A stretch of DNA of 64,000 nucleotides from an uncultured Alphaproteobacteria bacterium (GCA_944393695.1 CALYAY010000001.1:1-64000); one strand, 5' to 3'; numbered from the stretch's first letter, positions 43,460 to 53,912 are shown. Numbers and translations: made by a program. Notes: generated by a model not told the origin, from the sequence alone.

Positions 43460-44983
43460 ATGCTTTCCCGGATTAACACCATAGCTTTTAACGGACTGGA
43501 AACTCTTGACGTTGACCTGCAGGTTCAAATAGCCTCCGGCCTTCCGGCTTTTTCGATAGTCGGTTTGCCGGACAAAGCCGTTGGCGAAAGCCGCGAGCGC
43601 GTCCGTGCAGCACTCAACTCTCTGGGACTTTCCCTGCCGGCCAAACGCATCATCATTAATCTGGCCCCGGCTGACCTTGTAAAAGAAGGCTCTCACTTTG
43701 ACCTCCCCGTTGCCCTGGGAATTCTGGCCTGCATGAACCTTGTTCCTCTGGAAGAATTAAACAACTACATTGTCCTGGGCGAACTCGGACTTGACGGTTC
43801 GATTTTGCCGGTAAACGGCATTCTGCCGGTTGCCGTTCATGCCAATGCCGTCGGCAAAGGCCTTATCTGCCCGCAAAAGCAGGGAACCGAAGCGCTTTGG
43901 TCCGGGCTGGAAAGCATTTTGGCCGCCGGCAGCCTGTTGGAACTGATTAATCATTTTAAGGGGACACAGCTCATCCCCGCCCCCAAACCACACACCGGCA
44001 CCCTTCCGCACAAATATCCCGATATGCGTGATGTCAAAGGTCAGGAATCCGCCAAACGCGCGCTGGAAATTGCCGCTGCCGGCGGCCACAACATGCTGAT
44101 GATCGGCCCTCCCGGCTCCGGAAAATCCATGCTGGCAGCCCGTCTGCCGGGAATCCTGCCACCCATGACACCGGAAGAAGCACTTGAAACCAGCATGATT
44201 CACTCCATTGCCGGTGAACTGAAAGACGGCCGCATCTGCCTGGAGCGTCCGTTCCGCACACCGCACCATAACGCCTCCACCCCGGCCTTAATCGGCGGTG
44301 GCCGTCGTGCCGAACCCGGCGAAATATCCCTGGCTCACAACGGAGTCTTGTTTCTTGATGAATTACCTGAGTTTAACCGCGCCACCCTTGAAGCCCTGCG
44401 ACAACCTCTGGAAAACGGAGAAATTTCCATATCCCGGGTCAATGCCCACACCACCTACCCGGCTCGTTTCCAGTTGATTGCCGCCATGAACCCCTGTCGC
44501 TGCGGAAATCTCGGACAACCTAACTTTGAATGCGCCCGTGCACCACTCTGTGCGCTTGAATACCAGTCTAAAATTTCCGGCCCTCTGCTTGACAGAATTG
44601 ATATCCAGATTGAAGTTCATGCTGTCAGCCCCTGGGAACTGGCTGATGTCAAAACCGGTGAAAGCTCCGAGACCATCCGCAAAAGAGTAGTCCGCGCCCG
44701 CAAAATTCAGCAGGAACGTTTCAACTCTTTCGGACATCCGGAAAAACACACCAATGCCCAGCTTTCGGGAGATATGTTGGAAACCGCTGTTTCTCTGGAT
44801 AACGACGCCGAAAAACTTCTGATATCTTTTGCCGGTAAAAATAATCTCTCAGCCCGGGCTTATCACCGCACTTTACGGTTAGCAAGAACAATTGCAGACT
44901 TGCAAAATAGCGAAAAAGTGCTTAAACTGCACATAGCTGAAGCGTTGTCTTACCGCCGCGCCATGCCCAACCGGAGAATTTAA
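43460..44983 (+). CDS. comM: YifB/ComM family AAA+ ATPase (Mg-chelatase-like)
   Basis: A 507-residue AAA+ protein of the YifB family. The N-terminal domain carries FSIVGLPDKAVGESRERVRAAL; the ATPase core has Walker A GPPGSGKS near residue 217 and Walker B-like LFLDELPEF near 300. The C-terminal Mg-chelatase section ends with RAYHRTLRLARTIADL. In Vibrio cholerae ComM is a branch-migration helicase in natural transformation. The start is ATG 43460; a GTG at 43451 overlaps the lipoprotein stop. Other competence genes are not in view. Confidence 0.93.
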   Translation: MLSRINTIAFNGLETLDVDLQVQIASGLPAFSIVGLPDKAVGESRERVRAALNSLGLSLPAKRIIINLAPADLVKEGSHFDLPVALGILACMNLVPLEELNNYIVLGELGLDGSILPVNGILPVAVHANAVGKGLICPQKQGTEALWSGLESILAAGSLLELINHFKGTQLIPAPKPHTGTLPHKYPDMRDVKGQESAKRALEIAAAGGHNMLMIGPPGSGKSMLAARLPGILPPMTPEEALETSMIHSIAGELKDGRICLERPFRTPHHNASTPALIGGGRRAEPGEISLAHNGVLFLDELPEFNRATLEALRQPLENGEISISRVNAHTTYPARFQLIAAMNPCRCGNLGQPNFECARAPLCALEYQSKISGPLLDRIDIQIEVHAVSPWELADVKTGESSETIRKRVVRARKIQQERFNSFGHPEKHTNAQLSGDMLETAVSLDNDAEKLLISFAGKNNLSARAYHRTLRLARTIADLQNSEKVLKLHIAEALSYRRAMPNRRI

Positions 44984-44996
44984 TGGAGATACTTGA

Positions 44997-47933
44997 ATGA
45001 AAAACAACAAATATTTCAAACCCTTAGCCTGGTCCATGCTGGCTCTGACTGTCAGCAGTCTGGCTTTCTCCGCGGCTTACGCTTCCCAATACTCCAATTC
45101 TTATCCGGAAGACGAAGACGGTTCCCGGATTGTCCGGGTAGAATACACCGGGCTCAGCAAATCAATGGGCTTTTTTGATGAAACCAACCGCCCTGCACAA
45201 CCGGCTTATGCCGGTGAAGCCGACACCCGGCTACAACGGCGGAAGCAAATTCTCCAACCCGTTGAAGTCAAACACAGTGGCAAAACCTATCGTGACGGCA
45301 GCATTTTCGGCGGCACCTGCTGTGAAGCAACCAAAGAACAAGACAACAGCATGGTACCAGGCCTGGGCTGTGGCAGTCATGGCAAAAGCTGCGACCGCGT
45401 CGTTCCGGTCAAACCTGCTCCTTGCGTCAAGACCAAAAACTGCCCCGTATCCCGCAAACCGGTTGATGTTGAAACCCCGGACAGTATTCGCTACAATTTT
45501 GTGCAAAATTACATTACCCGTCCACGTCGCGATGTTTATACCAGCATTCACCAACGCTGCAATAAATATGCTCCCATCCAGCTGGAATGGGTTGACTTCC
45601 GCCTCAATGAAGAAGACATTAACGGAACCCTGGCGCAAAAACTCGGCAATTACCGCTTCCGTATTTTCGGTTGCCGTCGTTTCACCAAAGAAGCATTCCT
45701 CAACCAAGGGCGCCTGATGGAAAAGAATATCCGTCTCATCTCCGTCTTTGATAATGAAATGAAGGATTGCTTCAAAATCACTAAGATTCCCAACGACTTA
45801 TGTACTGAAGTCACCCCCAGTCCCCTGCCTGAATACCTGATTACCGCAGAAATTACCAATTATTTCATGAACATCTGTGACAAATACAACTGGGACGAAA
45901 ACATTCGGGAAGAACGCCGCATTGGTTCCTCGGAAATCACTGTTAGATGGATTATCACCGACATCAACCATACCAAAATCTACTGGAGCGGCGAAACCGA
46001 CGGTTACGGAGAACTTAACCGCGGTGAACCTAACGGCGAAGTTCTGCTGGTTGAAAAAGCCTTTGCCGATGCTGTTAACAACTTACGCAATCACCCAGGC
46101 TTCCTGAGGCAGGTCAGCCATCGCTTCAGCCCATCCGAACGAGAAAACCAGCGCATTCAGCTGATTGATTACGAGCGGGCAAACAATCCTGTTAAATGCC
46201 AGTATACCCGTCACGAAACTGAAGCCAACCAGGTTTCCAAATACGTTTACACCCCCGAAAAAACGACCGTCACCACCACAACCACGACAGTCATTGAGAA
46301 AACCCCGCCGCAACAACCGCCGGCACCTGTTGAACAACCCCGTTCACCAGTCATTATCCGTGAACCTCAGGCTACCGTACCAGAAAGAATTCCGGCGCCT
46401 AAAATCGTCGCCAAAATGCCGGACGGAGCAGTTGTAACCAAACACACTGACGGCTCAGTAACTACAACCGTCACCCAAACACCGCAGCCGGCACCCAAAC
46501 CGCTTCCAACTCCTCAGATAAAAGAGCAAAGCACCATTAAAACCACTGTTACCACCACAATAGATACCGGGGAACCAACAAACTCGGCCGAAACGGAAGA
46601 AATCGTTCTCGACAGCCTCCCGGTAGAAATCCCGGCTCCTGTACCAACACCGGCTCCAATACCGGCACCGCTGCCGCCGCTTCCCGAGCCCGAACCTGTT
46701 GCTTCGGCTCAGCCGGCTGATATTTTACTCAGCAAAGAACCGGCTCCCGAACCTTTTGACCCCAGCCTTAATCCACAGTCACCGGAAAAACGCTATGGTA
46801 ATATCGAAGAAACCGCTGAGGTTAAAGTAGATTTAACCACCACTGACCTGGAAAATCCGGCTGGTATTCTGCCCGGAACCGAATGTCCGATAGCCCAGCC
46901 CAAACCCTGCAACAATATGACTTTTTTCGGCCCGGACTGTGATTGTGACAATAAGATTTACCGCGGCTGCGAAGACAACAAACTTGACTGGAAATGCGAA
47001 GATAACCGCTTATTCGGCTGCGATAAATGCGGCGGATTGTTCAGCTCCTGCGGTACGGAAGAAGAACCAGTCAAAGCCTGCAAACTTCCGCTTGATGTTG
47101 TCGAAGACGGCGGCGTCCGTGCGCTCGGCACATCTTCCGACGGAGACACCGCCGGAACCGTCAGCAAAGAAACCTGGATTAGTGTTCCGGTTGACAACAA
47201 AGGCGCCATCGAAGCTCAGAACAAACTCTGCATTATCGACCGTCAGCCTTATGATGCACCGCTTTCACCGGAAGATATTTACAAGATTCGTGCTTCCGTC
47301 ATTTCCATCACCAACCACAATGGCAAGGAAGGTGCAGGTCTGATTGTTTCCGATCAATTTGTCTTAACATCGGCAGACCTCATTACCAAAGAATATAATT
47401 CTTATGACCTGCGCACCATCAACGGCGGTCGCTTCACCGGTCAAGCCGTTCGGATTAATCCGGATAAAAACACGGCGCTTATCTTCATGGACAAACCGAC
47501 AACCTACACGCCGTTGTCCCTGAACCTGAGCCTGCCGCCGATTAGCCAGGAAACATACCTGACACTTGGAATTTTGGACTTTGATACCGGCGAAGGTTAT
47601 CTTGAAGATTCCGGAAAAGTCAGAGGCTACCGCTATTCTGAAAACCGCGGAACTGAAATTCTGGTTGACACTTATGTTCAAAACGTCACTTTGGGCGGTG
47701 CTTTGATTAATAAATACGGTACCATCAGCGGATTTGCACACTCCGGCAGCAACAGCAGCGAAAACACTGACCTGTTCCTGCCGATAACCACCGCGCTCAA
47801 GAGTGTCGGACTTGAAATTTGCGGCAAACAGCTCACGGATATCCCGGTACGCAATACCGAAATCAGCGAAGCCATTTTGTTCAATAGCGGTTCAAAAGAA
47901 CCCCTGCCCATGGACAAAGCCGAACGCAAATAA
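44997..47933 (+). CDS. Large exported protein: CsgG-like domain plus trypsin-fold pseudoprotease
   Basis: A 978-residue protein with a signal peptide (LAWSMLALTVSSLAFSAAYA). Residues ~165-365 resemble a CsgG-like periplasmic domain (PEYLITAEITNYF, VRWIITDINHTKIYWSGETD). A Thr/Pro/Gln-rich linker (~420-620) and a Cys-rich stretch (~630-700, about 15 Cys) follow. The C-terminus (~770-960) has the layout of an HtrA/trypsin protease: GAGLIVSDQFVLTSADL, NPDKNTALI, VTLGGALINKYGTISG. The catalytic His, Asp and Ser positions hold Asp, Asn and Leu, so it is probably inactive. GGAG lies before the start. It lies 13 bases after comM and has a strong terminator. Envelope scaffold or binding role is inferred. 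Confidence 0.8.
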   Translation: MKNNKYFKPLAWSMLALTVSSLAFSAAYASQYSNSYPEDEDGSRIVRVEYTGLSKSMGFFDETNRPAQPAYAGEADTRLQRRKQILQPVEVKHSGKTYRDGSIFGGTCCEATKEQDNSMVPGLGCGSHGKSCDRVVPVKPAPCVKTKNCPVSRKPVDVETPDSIRYNFVQNYITRPRRDVYTSIHQRCNKYAPIQLEWVDFRLNEEDINGTLAQKLGNYRFRIFGCRRFTKEAFLNQGRLMEKNIRLISVFDNEMKDCFKITKIPNDLCTEVTPSPLPEYLITAEITNYFMNICDKYNWDENIREERRIGSSEITVRWIITDINHTKIYWSGETDGYGELNRGEPNGEVLLVEKAFADAVNNLRNHPGFLRQVSHRFSPSERENQRIQLIDYERANNPVKCQYTRHETEANQVSKYVYTPEKTTVTTTTTTVIEKTPPQQPPAPVEQPRSPVIIREPQATVPERIPAPKIVAKMPDGAVVTKHTDGSVTTTVTQTPQPAPKPLPTPQIKEQSTIKTTVTTTIDTGEPTNSAETEEIVLDSLPVEIPAPVPTPAPIPAPLPPLPEPEPVASAQPADILLSKEPAPEPFDPSLNPQSPEKRYGNIEETAEVKVDLTTTDLENPAGILPGTECPIAQPKPCNNMTFFGPDCDCDNKIYRGCEDNKLDWKCEDNRLFGCDKCGGLFSSCGTEEEPVKACKLPLDVVEDGGVRALGTSSDGDTAGTVSKETWISVPVDNKGAIEAQNKLCIIDRQPYDAPLSPEDIYKIRASVISITNHNGKEGAGLIVSDQFVLTSADLITKEYNSYDLRTINGGRFTGQAVRINPDKNTALIFMDKPTTYTPLSLNLSLPPISQETYLTLGILDFDTGEGYLEDSGKVRGYRYSENRGTEILVDTYVQNVTLGGALINKYGTISGFAHSGSNSSENTDLFLPITTALKSVGLEICGKQLTDIPVRNTEISEAILFNSGSKEPLPMDKAERK

Positions 47934-47935
47934 CC

Positions 47936-47968
47936 AAAAAAGCTTCGGGAAAGTCCCGAAGCTTTTTT
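47936..47968. terminator. Bidirectional terminator
   Basis: AAAAAAGCTTCGGGA / TCCCGAAGCTTTTTT, strong stem with runs on both sides, between two convergent genes. Confidence 0.92.
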
Positions 47969-47974
47969 CTTACC

Positions 47975-48514
47975 TCAAATTTTAAACCGGCCGGATGCAA
48001 AGACAGCTCTCTTTAAATTAAAAACCGGTCTGACATACAAAAGCTTATGCTTTGAAGCCAGACCCAAGTCACAAAAAAGACACCTGTTATAATAAACAGC
48101 CTGATCTTTATCAAACTCATTCTCACACCAGAGACTGCGGTCAAAACGCAATCCGTCTCCTCCCAGGCGGATTAAAAGATTGCTGAGTCCATCCTGTTCT
48201 CTGTTTAGAATAATTTTTGAAAAAAAACTTTTATCACCGGCTGTCGCCGGAATTCCCTCCACCGTAAAATTCTCACAATACGCCATAGCCCGACGCCAGG
48301 TCATAGGAACCGGAGAATCATGAAGTGTCACCAGATAATCCTCGCAAATAACACCAAGCGGCTTTTTATCCGGTATCGGTTTCCACGAGCCAAGCATCCC
48401 CTCATACACAATTTTAAAAGGATACTTCTTTCGCAAATAGGCCAGCATCTCCTCGGGAAGAATTCCCTTTTGATCCATGACCTGTTCAACAAATGCAAAA
48501 TCTTTTTCTTCCAT
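47975..48514 (-). CDS. DUF1566-like cytoplasmic protein (family A, member 1)
   Basis: A 179-residue protein without signal peptide. It shares with the genes at 56675 and 60062 the order PLGVI...L-HD (KKPLGVICEDYLVTLHDSP), a WRRAMAYCENF helix, LLIRLGGD, a W-x-E-type segment (LWCENE) and a final VRPV (LLYVRPVFNL). That resembles the DUF1566/Lcl-type C-terminal domain of surface proteins, here cytoplasmic. The leader CAGTTTATT before ATG 48514 has no Shine-Dalgarno; the frame could extend to 48559 but those codons are A/T leader. It sits between infB and a convergent gene. Confidence 0.68.
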   Translation of the reverse strand: MEEKDFAFVEQVMDQKGILPEEMLAYLRKKYPFKIVYEGMLGSWKPIPDKKPLGVICEDYLVTLHDSPVPMTWRRAMAYCENFTVEGIPATAGDKSFFSKIILNREQDGLSNLLIRLGGDGLRFDRSLWCENEFDKDQAVYYNRCLFCDLGLASKHKLLYVRPVFNLKRAVFASGRFKI

Positions 48515-48608
48515 AATAAACTGTTTTATAAAATTATACTTAAAATAATAACATATCATTTTAAAGCTACCACCGGCCGCTCAAAAGTCAAACAAATTCT
48601 TCCTCAAC

Positions 48609-48644
48609 AAAAAAAACAACCGCAGACCTTCTTCCGGTCTGCGG
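48609..48644 (-). terminator. Terminator of infB
   Basis: CCGCAGACC / GGTCTGCGG 9-bp stem with TTG and eight T residues on the minus strand. Confidence 0.88.
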
Positions 48645-48680
48645 CACAAAAAGCTTTGCTGTGGCTCAATATGGCCTGTT

Positions 48681-51158
48681 TTACAAAGTAGCGGCAATTT
48701 CCTCCACTTCATAACACTCAATAAAGTCACCCACCTGAATATCGTTATAGTTTTCAAAACTCATACCGCATTCATAACCGGACTTAACTTCTTTGACATC
48801 GTCTTTAAAACGCTTAAGCTGAGCCAGAGAACCATCATGAATAACCACGTTGTCACGCAGCAGACGCACTTTGGCCCCGCGCTTGACATAACCTTCGGTA
48901 ACCATACATCCGCCGACTTTACCGACACCGGTAATATTAAAGACATTGCGGATTTCGGCATAACCGATAATTTTCTCGCGTAATTCCGGAGAAAGCATGC
49001 CTTCCAGCGCTTTCTTAATATCATCGACCACATCGTAAATAATCGAATAATAACGAATATCCACGCCGTCCTGTCGAGCCATATCGCGGGCATGCGGAAT
49101 GGCACGCACATTAAATCCGATAATAAAGGCATTGGACGCCTTGGCCAGCGTAACGTCAGAATCAGAAATCGGCCCCACGGCAGAATGCAAAATCTGCACC
49201 GTAACCTCATCATTCGAAAGCTTCTTGAGCGTTCCCTCAATTGCCTCAATAGACCCCTGAACGTCTGCCTTGATAATCACCGGCAAATGCTTAACCTCAC
49301 CGGACTTAATCTTATCCAGCATCTGTTCCATAGCCGACTTGGCGCTCTTAACCAGCTTGGCATCGCGTTCTTTCCGGATACGGTAACTGGTCACTTCTTT
49401 GGCCTGGTTTTCATCTTTGACAATCACAAAATCATCACCGGCCGCCGGCGTTCCCTGCAAACCGAGAATTTCAACCGGCGTGGCCGGCCCGGCTTCTGTC
49501 ATTTTCTTGCCGTGTTCGTTAAACATGGCACGGACATGGCCCCATTCCTTGCCGGCAATACAAATATCCCCGACATGCAGCGTGCCGTTCTGAACCAAAA
49601 CCGTTGCCACCGACCCGCGGCCTTTTTCCATTTTAGCTTCAATAACCGCACCTTTGGCCATCCGGTTCGGATTAGCCTTCAGATCCAGAATTTCCGCCTG
49701 CAACAAAATAGCATCAACCAGCTTATCGATATTAATGCGTTTTTTTGCCGAAACTTCCGCACACAGATATTCGCCGCCCATTTCTTCAACGGCAATCCCC
49801 TGTTGCAGCAAAGCGGTTTTAACTCTCATCGGATCGGCACCGGGCAAATCAATTTTATTAATCGCCACCACAATCGGCACTTCCGCCGCCTGAGCATGAC
49901 GAATGGCCTCGATTGTCTGCGGCATAATTCCGTCATTGGCCGCCACCACCAAAACCACAATATCCGTAACCTTCGCCCCGCGGGCGCGCATTTCGGAAAA
50001 AGCCTCATGTCCCGGCGTATCAATAAAGGTAATTTTCTTTCCGCCGGCCACTTCAATCTGATATGCACCGATATGCTGCGTAATTCCGCCGGCCTCATGC
50101 GAAGCCACATTCGTCTCGCGCAAAGCATCCAACAGCGATGTTTTACCATGGTCAACATGGCCCATAACCGTCACCACCGGTGCTCTCGGCTGTAAATCGG
50201 CCTCGGTATCTTCCGGCCCGGTCAGTCCCTGTTCCACATCACTGTCCGCCACGCGCTTAACTTTATGACCGAATTCTTCAACCACGATTTGTGCCGTATC
50301 AGCATCAATCGGCTGGTTAATCGTTGCCATAACCCCCAGCGACATCAGTTTTTTAATCACCTCGGCGCTTTTCTCGGCCATACGGTTGGCCAGTTCCTGC
50401 ACGGTAATAATCTCCGGCACCACCACTTCCTTAACCACCTTTTCGGTCGGCTGCTGGAAGACCTGCTGCTTGGGCTGTTTTTTCTTAAACCGGCGACGCG
50501 GCTGTCCGTAGCCGTAATCATCATCGTCATCATCCATCCCGCCCATAACATTATGCAGGTTAACCTTCCCGTTACGGCGCTGCGGCTCAAAACTCCGCTT
50601 CATGATTTTCTTACGCTCTTGCTCAAAGACTTCTTCTTTAGTCAAAGACTTCTTATAACGACCGTAATCCCGGCTGTCGCCGTCGTCATCATCCTCGTCG
50701 GCATCATCAAAATCCTTGCTTTTCTTAGTTTTAAAGCCATGAACATCTTCCGGCTTTGCCTCCGTAATCACATTCTGCACCGGTTCGACAGCTTCTTCCG
50801 CCGCCTTTTTCTCCTCTTCTTTTTTCGCGGCTTCGGCAGCCAGACGGGCTTTCTCGGCCTCATCCTGTTCACGTTTCAGCTGACGCTGTCTTTCTTTTTC
50901 TTCCTCTTCCTGACGGCGGCGGGCTTCATGCTCGCGGGCTTCGGCAATAAGCTTAAGCTTGGCAGCCGTTGCCTCGTCTATTTTCACTTTCGGCTCTTCC
51001 GTTTCGCCCTTGGATATTACCCTCTTTTTGCGCACCTCGACCTGAACCACTTTCTTTCCGTCACTATTGCGCGTTCTGGAAGCATCTCCCAGATTCTTAA
51101 GAGTAAGGGTAGATTTACCCGATAATGTCAATCTGCTTTTTACATTATCTTCTGTCAT
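48681..51158 (-). CDS. infB: Translation initiation factor IF-2
   Basis: An 825-residue GTPase that places initiator tRNA on the ribosome. The N-terminal third is a highly charged Lys/Glu/Arg helix and linker ([20 protein letters not shown]), with an IF2_N-type section near 250 ([20 protein letters not shown]). G1 GHVDHGKTS near residue 331, G3 DTPGHEAF, G4 NKIDLPGAD, then the C-terminal IF2 domains with [19 protein letters not shown] precedes the ATG. Order rimP-nusA-ylxR-infB is standard; a terminator ends it here, so rbfA is separated. Confidence 0.98.
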   Translation of the reverse strand: MTEDNVKSRLTLSGKSTLTLKNLGDASRTRNSDGKKVVQVEVRKKRVISKGETEEPKVKIDEATAAKLKLIAEAREHEARRRQEEEEKERQRQLKREQDEAEKARLAAEAAKKEEEKKAAEEAVEPVQNVITEAKPEDVHGFKTKKSKDFDDADEDDDDGDSRDYGRYKKSLTKEEVFEQERKKIMKRSFEPQRRNGKVNLHNVMGGMDDDDDDYGYGQPRRRFKKKQPKQQVFQQPTEKVVKEVVVPEIITVQELANRMAEKSAEVIKKLMSLGVMATINQPIDADTAQIVVEEFGHKVKRVADSDVEQGLTGPEDTEADLQPRAPVVTVMGHVDHGKTSLLDALRETNVASHEAGGITQHIGAYQIEVAGGKKITFIDTPGHEAFSEMRARGAKVTDIVVLVVAANDGIMPQTIEAIRHAQAAEVPIVVAINKIDLPGADPMRVKTALLQQGIAVEEMGGEYLCAEVSAKKRINIDKLVDAILLQAEILDLKANPNRMAKGAVIEAKMEKGRGSVATVLVQNGTLHVGDICIAGKEWGHVRAMFNEHGKKMTEAGPATPVEILGLQGTPAAGDDFVIVKDENQAKEVTSYRIRKERDAKLVKSAKSAMEQMLDKIKSGEVKHLPVIIKADVQGSIEAIEGTLKKLSNDEVTVQILHSAVGPISDSDVTLAKASNAFIIGFNVRAIPHARDMARQDGVDIRYYSIIYDVVDDIKKALEGMLSPELREKIIGYAEIRNVFNITGVGKVGGCMVTEGYVKRGAKVRLLRDNVVIHDGSLAQLKRFKDDVKEVKSGYECGMSFENYNDIQVGDFIECYEVEEIAATL

Positions 51159-51186
51159 TAACTTTTTTCTCCGTATTCATCCTTGG

Positions 51187-51759
51187 TTATGAATTCAAAA
51201 ATTGTTCATAACGTTTTAATTCCTGATAAACTGCCTTCGCCATCTCGTTTTTCAAAAACGCGGCATGAACTGTATTCACTCTGTTTAATGCCGTATCCAA
51301 CTCCTCAACGCTATATAACATAAAAATCTTCAAATCTCCCGCTGCCGCCTTTATTTTTTCATGCCCGTCGGCTCCGGCATCACTGGCCTCCAGAATAAAA
51401 GCCGCTTTACCCTTTGCCGCTGCTTCTCTGACCTTCTCAAATCCGGTAACCAGATCCCCGGCCTTGCGGGCCAGATTAATCATCTCCAGCCCCCGGCGTT
51501 TCAGCAGCAGTTCGGCCGTCTCCGCCAACATCGGCAGTGCTTGGGCTTTTCCTCTGGTTGCCTTTGCAAAAAAGTTCTTATCCAGTGCCTGCTGCAAAAT
51601 CTTTTTGGAATTTGAAACATAAATCCCCCGTCCCGGCAGTTTTTTCATAAAATCCGGCACCACCTTGTTTCCCGGAATAAGGGTAAAGCGCAACAATTCT
51701 TCCTTAGGCTTCACCTCTCCGGTCACAATGCATTTTCGGTCTTCGTCTTCACGTTTCAT
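51187..51759 (-). CDS. YlxR-L7Ae RNA-binding fusion protein
   Basis: A 190-residue protein. The N-terminal YlxR (DUF448) domain, residues ~5-80, has RKCIVTGEVKPKEELLRF and LPGRGIYVSNSKK; the C-terminal L7Ae-like domain, ~85-185, has LLKRRGLEMINLARKAGDLVTGFEKV and AAFILEASDAG. YlxR proteins bind RNA; the fusion to the L7Ae domain is typical for Alphaproteobacteria, where other bacteria have two genes. It lies between nusA and infB, as usual. Confidence 0.92.
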   Translation of the reverse strand: MKREDEDRKCIVTGEVKPKEELLRFTLIPGNKVVPDFMKKLPGRGIYVSNSKKILQQALDKNFFAKATRGKAQALPMLAETAELLLKRRGLEMINLARKAGDLVTGFEKVREAAAKGKAAFILEASDAGADGHEKIKAAAGDLKIFMLYSVEELDTALNRVNTVHAAFLKNEMAKAVYQELKRYEQFLNS

Positions 51760-51852
51760 GTTTCACTTCCGATATTATCCGCAAACAGTTTTTCAAGCTG
51801 CCGGAAGGTAAAAGCAAAATCACGGCCTTTCCCTCCCGGCTCCTGTTCCAAA

Positions 51853-53376
51853 CTATTTGTCTTCGTCCGCAAACCAGTGTTCACGGGCTTCCATGATAAT
51901 CTTATTGGCTTCCGTTTGCGAAATAACATTTTCGCCCAGAATGTCAATAAGTTCATCAGCCGCCAAATCGCCCAGATCATCAAGGGTCTTAACCCCTTTT
52001 TCGGCCAGAGCGATAATCATATCCTGATCCAGCCCTTCAATCGTCATCAGCTGTTCGTCAATACCCAGCGACTTCTTCTTGTTGGCAAAATCGGCATCTC
52101 TCTTGGCCACAAACTCTTTGGCACGGTTCTGCAGTTCTTTGGCCACATCCTCGTCAAAGCCCTCGATTTCCGAAAGCTCGGACAAATCAACCAAAGCCAC
52201 TTCGTCAACCGTGGAGAAACCTTCGGCAATCAACAGATGGGCAATCATCTCGTCCACATCCAGAGCTTCCATAAACCGCTGCGAGCGAACCTTGTTTTCG
52301 TTAGAGCGGCGTTCCTGCTCCTGTTCTTCGGTCAACACGTCAATATCGCATCCCAGCAGCTGCGAAGCCAGTTTGACATTTTGCCCGCGGCGACCGATAG
52401 CCGTTGAGAACTGATCCTGCGGCACCACAGCCTCAATCCGGTTGTTTTCCTCATCCAGCACCACTTTAGTAACTTCGGCCGGCGCCAGCGCGCTGACAAT
52501 ATACTGAGCCTTGTCTTCGGAATAGGGAACAACGTCGATTTTTTCGCCCTGCAGCTCGTTAACCACGGCCTGAACGCGAATACCGCGCAATCCGACACAG
52601 GCGCCGACGGCATCAACCGTCACATCTTCGGCCTTAACCGCAATCTTGGCCTTTGAACCGGGATCCCGGGCCACAGCCATAATCTTGACAATCCCGTCAT
52701 AAATTTCCGGAACTTCCTGCGTAAAGAGCTTGGCCATAAATTCGGGACAAGTCCGGGACAAAAAGATTTGCGGACCTTTGTTTTCACGCCGGACATCCAG
52801 AACATACGCCCGGATTCTGTCGCCGTTTTTAAACTTTTCTCTCGGAATAATCTCTTCCCGGCGCAAAATGGCTTCCGTCTTGCCGATATCCAGAATAACA
52901 CTGCCAAATTCGATTCTCTTAACCGTCCCGTTGATAATCGTTCCGATTTTTTCCTTATATTCTTCAAACTGCTTGTTGCGTTCCGCCTCGCGGACTTTCT
53001 GCACAATAACCTGTTTAGCCGTCTGAGCCGCAATACGCCCGAAGTCAATCGGCGGCAGCTGATCAATCAGAAAATCACCGACTTTGGCATCTGCCTTATA
53101 TGTTTTGGCCAGCTTCAAAGGAATTTGCGCCGCTTCATTTTCAATCAGCGCATCATCCGCCACCACTTCCCGGTAGCGCGACAAAGAAATCGCCCCCGTT
53201 TTGCGGTCGATTACCGCCCGGATATCATGCTCCATACCATACTTGGAACGGGCGCCTTTCTGAATAGCAACTTCCATCGCCGTAAACACGTCTTCCCGGT
53301 CAATGTTTTTTTCTCTTGCCACGGTATCTGCAACCAAAACAATTTCCGGTCTCGGCATACTTTCCATATTTTCCAT
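51853..53376 (-). CDS. nusA: Transcription termination/antitermination factor NusA
   Basis: A 507-residue RNA polymerase-binding factor. The N-terminal domain (residues ~1-130), S1 domain (~135-200; GTVKRIEFGSVILDIGKTEA), two KH domains (~210-350; VDAVGACVGLRGIRVQAVVN, IGRRGQNVKLASQLLG) and two C-terminal acidic repeats (~375-500; AEGFSTVDEVALVDLSEL, EKGVKTLDDLGDLAADEL). GAGGACAAA lies before the ATG. It is second in the rimP-nusA-ylxR-infB group and may control the hairpin leader before rimP. Confidence 0.97.
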   Translation of the reverse strand: MENMESMPRPEIVLVADTVAREKNIDREDVFTAMEVAIQKGARSKYGMEHDIRAVIDRKTGAISLSRYREVVADDALIENEAAQIPLKLAKTYKADAKVGDFLIDQLPPIDFGRIAAQTAKQVIVQKVREAERNKQFEEYKEKIGTIINGTVKRIEFGSVILDIGKTEAILRREEIIPREKFKNGDRIRAYVLDVRRENKGPQIFLSRTCPEFMAKLFTQEVPEIYDGIVKIMAVARDPGSKAKIAVKAEDVTVDAVGACVGLRGIRVQAVVNELQGEKIDVVPYSEDKAQYIVSALAPAEVTKVVLDEENNRIEAVVPQDQFSTAIGRRGQNVKLASQLLGCDIDVLTEEQEQERRSNENKVRSQRFMEALDVDEMIAHLLIAEGFSTVDEVALVDLSELSEIEGFDEDVAKELQNRAKEFVAKRDADFANKKKSLGIDEQLMTIEGLDQDMIIALAEKGVKTLDDLGDLAADELIDILGENVISQTEANKIIMEAREHWFADEDK

Positions 53377-53414
53377 TTTGTCCTCTTTTAAGTTATTGTA
53401 AAATTAAAATATAA

Positions 53415-53912
53415 TTATTCTTCGGCCTGAATCTCGGCATATTTTTGCAAAAGCTCATCAGTTATCAAAATCTTAGCCTTTGCCACCTCGTCAAACGGAA
53501 TGACATATTCCGTGCCATCCATTTCAAAAGCAATGTTATTTTTATCGTCTATCCCCGAAATCCGTCCCTTAAAACGTTTCCGTCCTTCAATCACGGTTGA
53601 AGTTTCAATCTTCGCTTCATATCCGCTGAAACGGGCAAAATGCTCCGGCTTGGTCAGCGGCCGGTCGATTCCCGGTGAACTCACTTCCAGAGAATACTGG
53701 CTCTCTATCGGATCTTTTTCATCCAAAACATCCGACAACCGGCGGCTCACCGCGGCACAGTCATCAACCGTCACTTCTTTGCCGTCTTTGCGGTCAATCA
53801 TAACCTGCAGCGTCGGATTCTTTGCCCCGATGGTCAGCACCCGGACAAGCTCATAGCCCATCCCGTCCACCACCGGTTCCAGCATACCCTCCAGAGGATG
53901 TTTGTTCATCAT
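53415..53912 (-). CDS. rimP: Ribosome maturation factor RimP
   Basis: A 165-residue 30S assembly factor of normal length. Signatures: GYELVRVLTIG, LQVMIDRKDG, DCAAVSRRLSDVLDEKDPI and YSLEVSSPGIDRPL. AAGGA lies 7 bases before a double ATG. It is the first gene of the rimP-nusA-ylxR-infB operon, with a promoter at 53992-54019 and a terminator-like hairpin in its leader. Confidence 0.96.
   Translation of the reverse strand: MMNKHPLEGMLEPVVDGMGYELVRVLTIGAKNPTLQVMIDRKDGKEVTVDDCAAVSRRLSDVLDEKDPIESQYSLEVSSPGIDRPLTKPEHFARFSGYEAKIETSTVIEGRKRFKGRISGIDDKNNIAFEMDGTEYVIPFDEVAKAKILITDELLQKYAEIQAEE

Noticed and set aside
49092-51125. Two long plus-strand frames (367 and 286 codons) opposite infB
   Set aside because: Shadows of infB caused by codon use; composition is His/Asn- or Phe/Leu-rich without domain signs.
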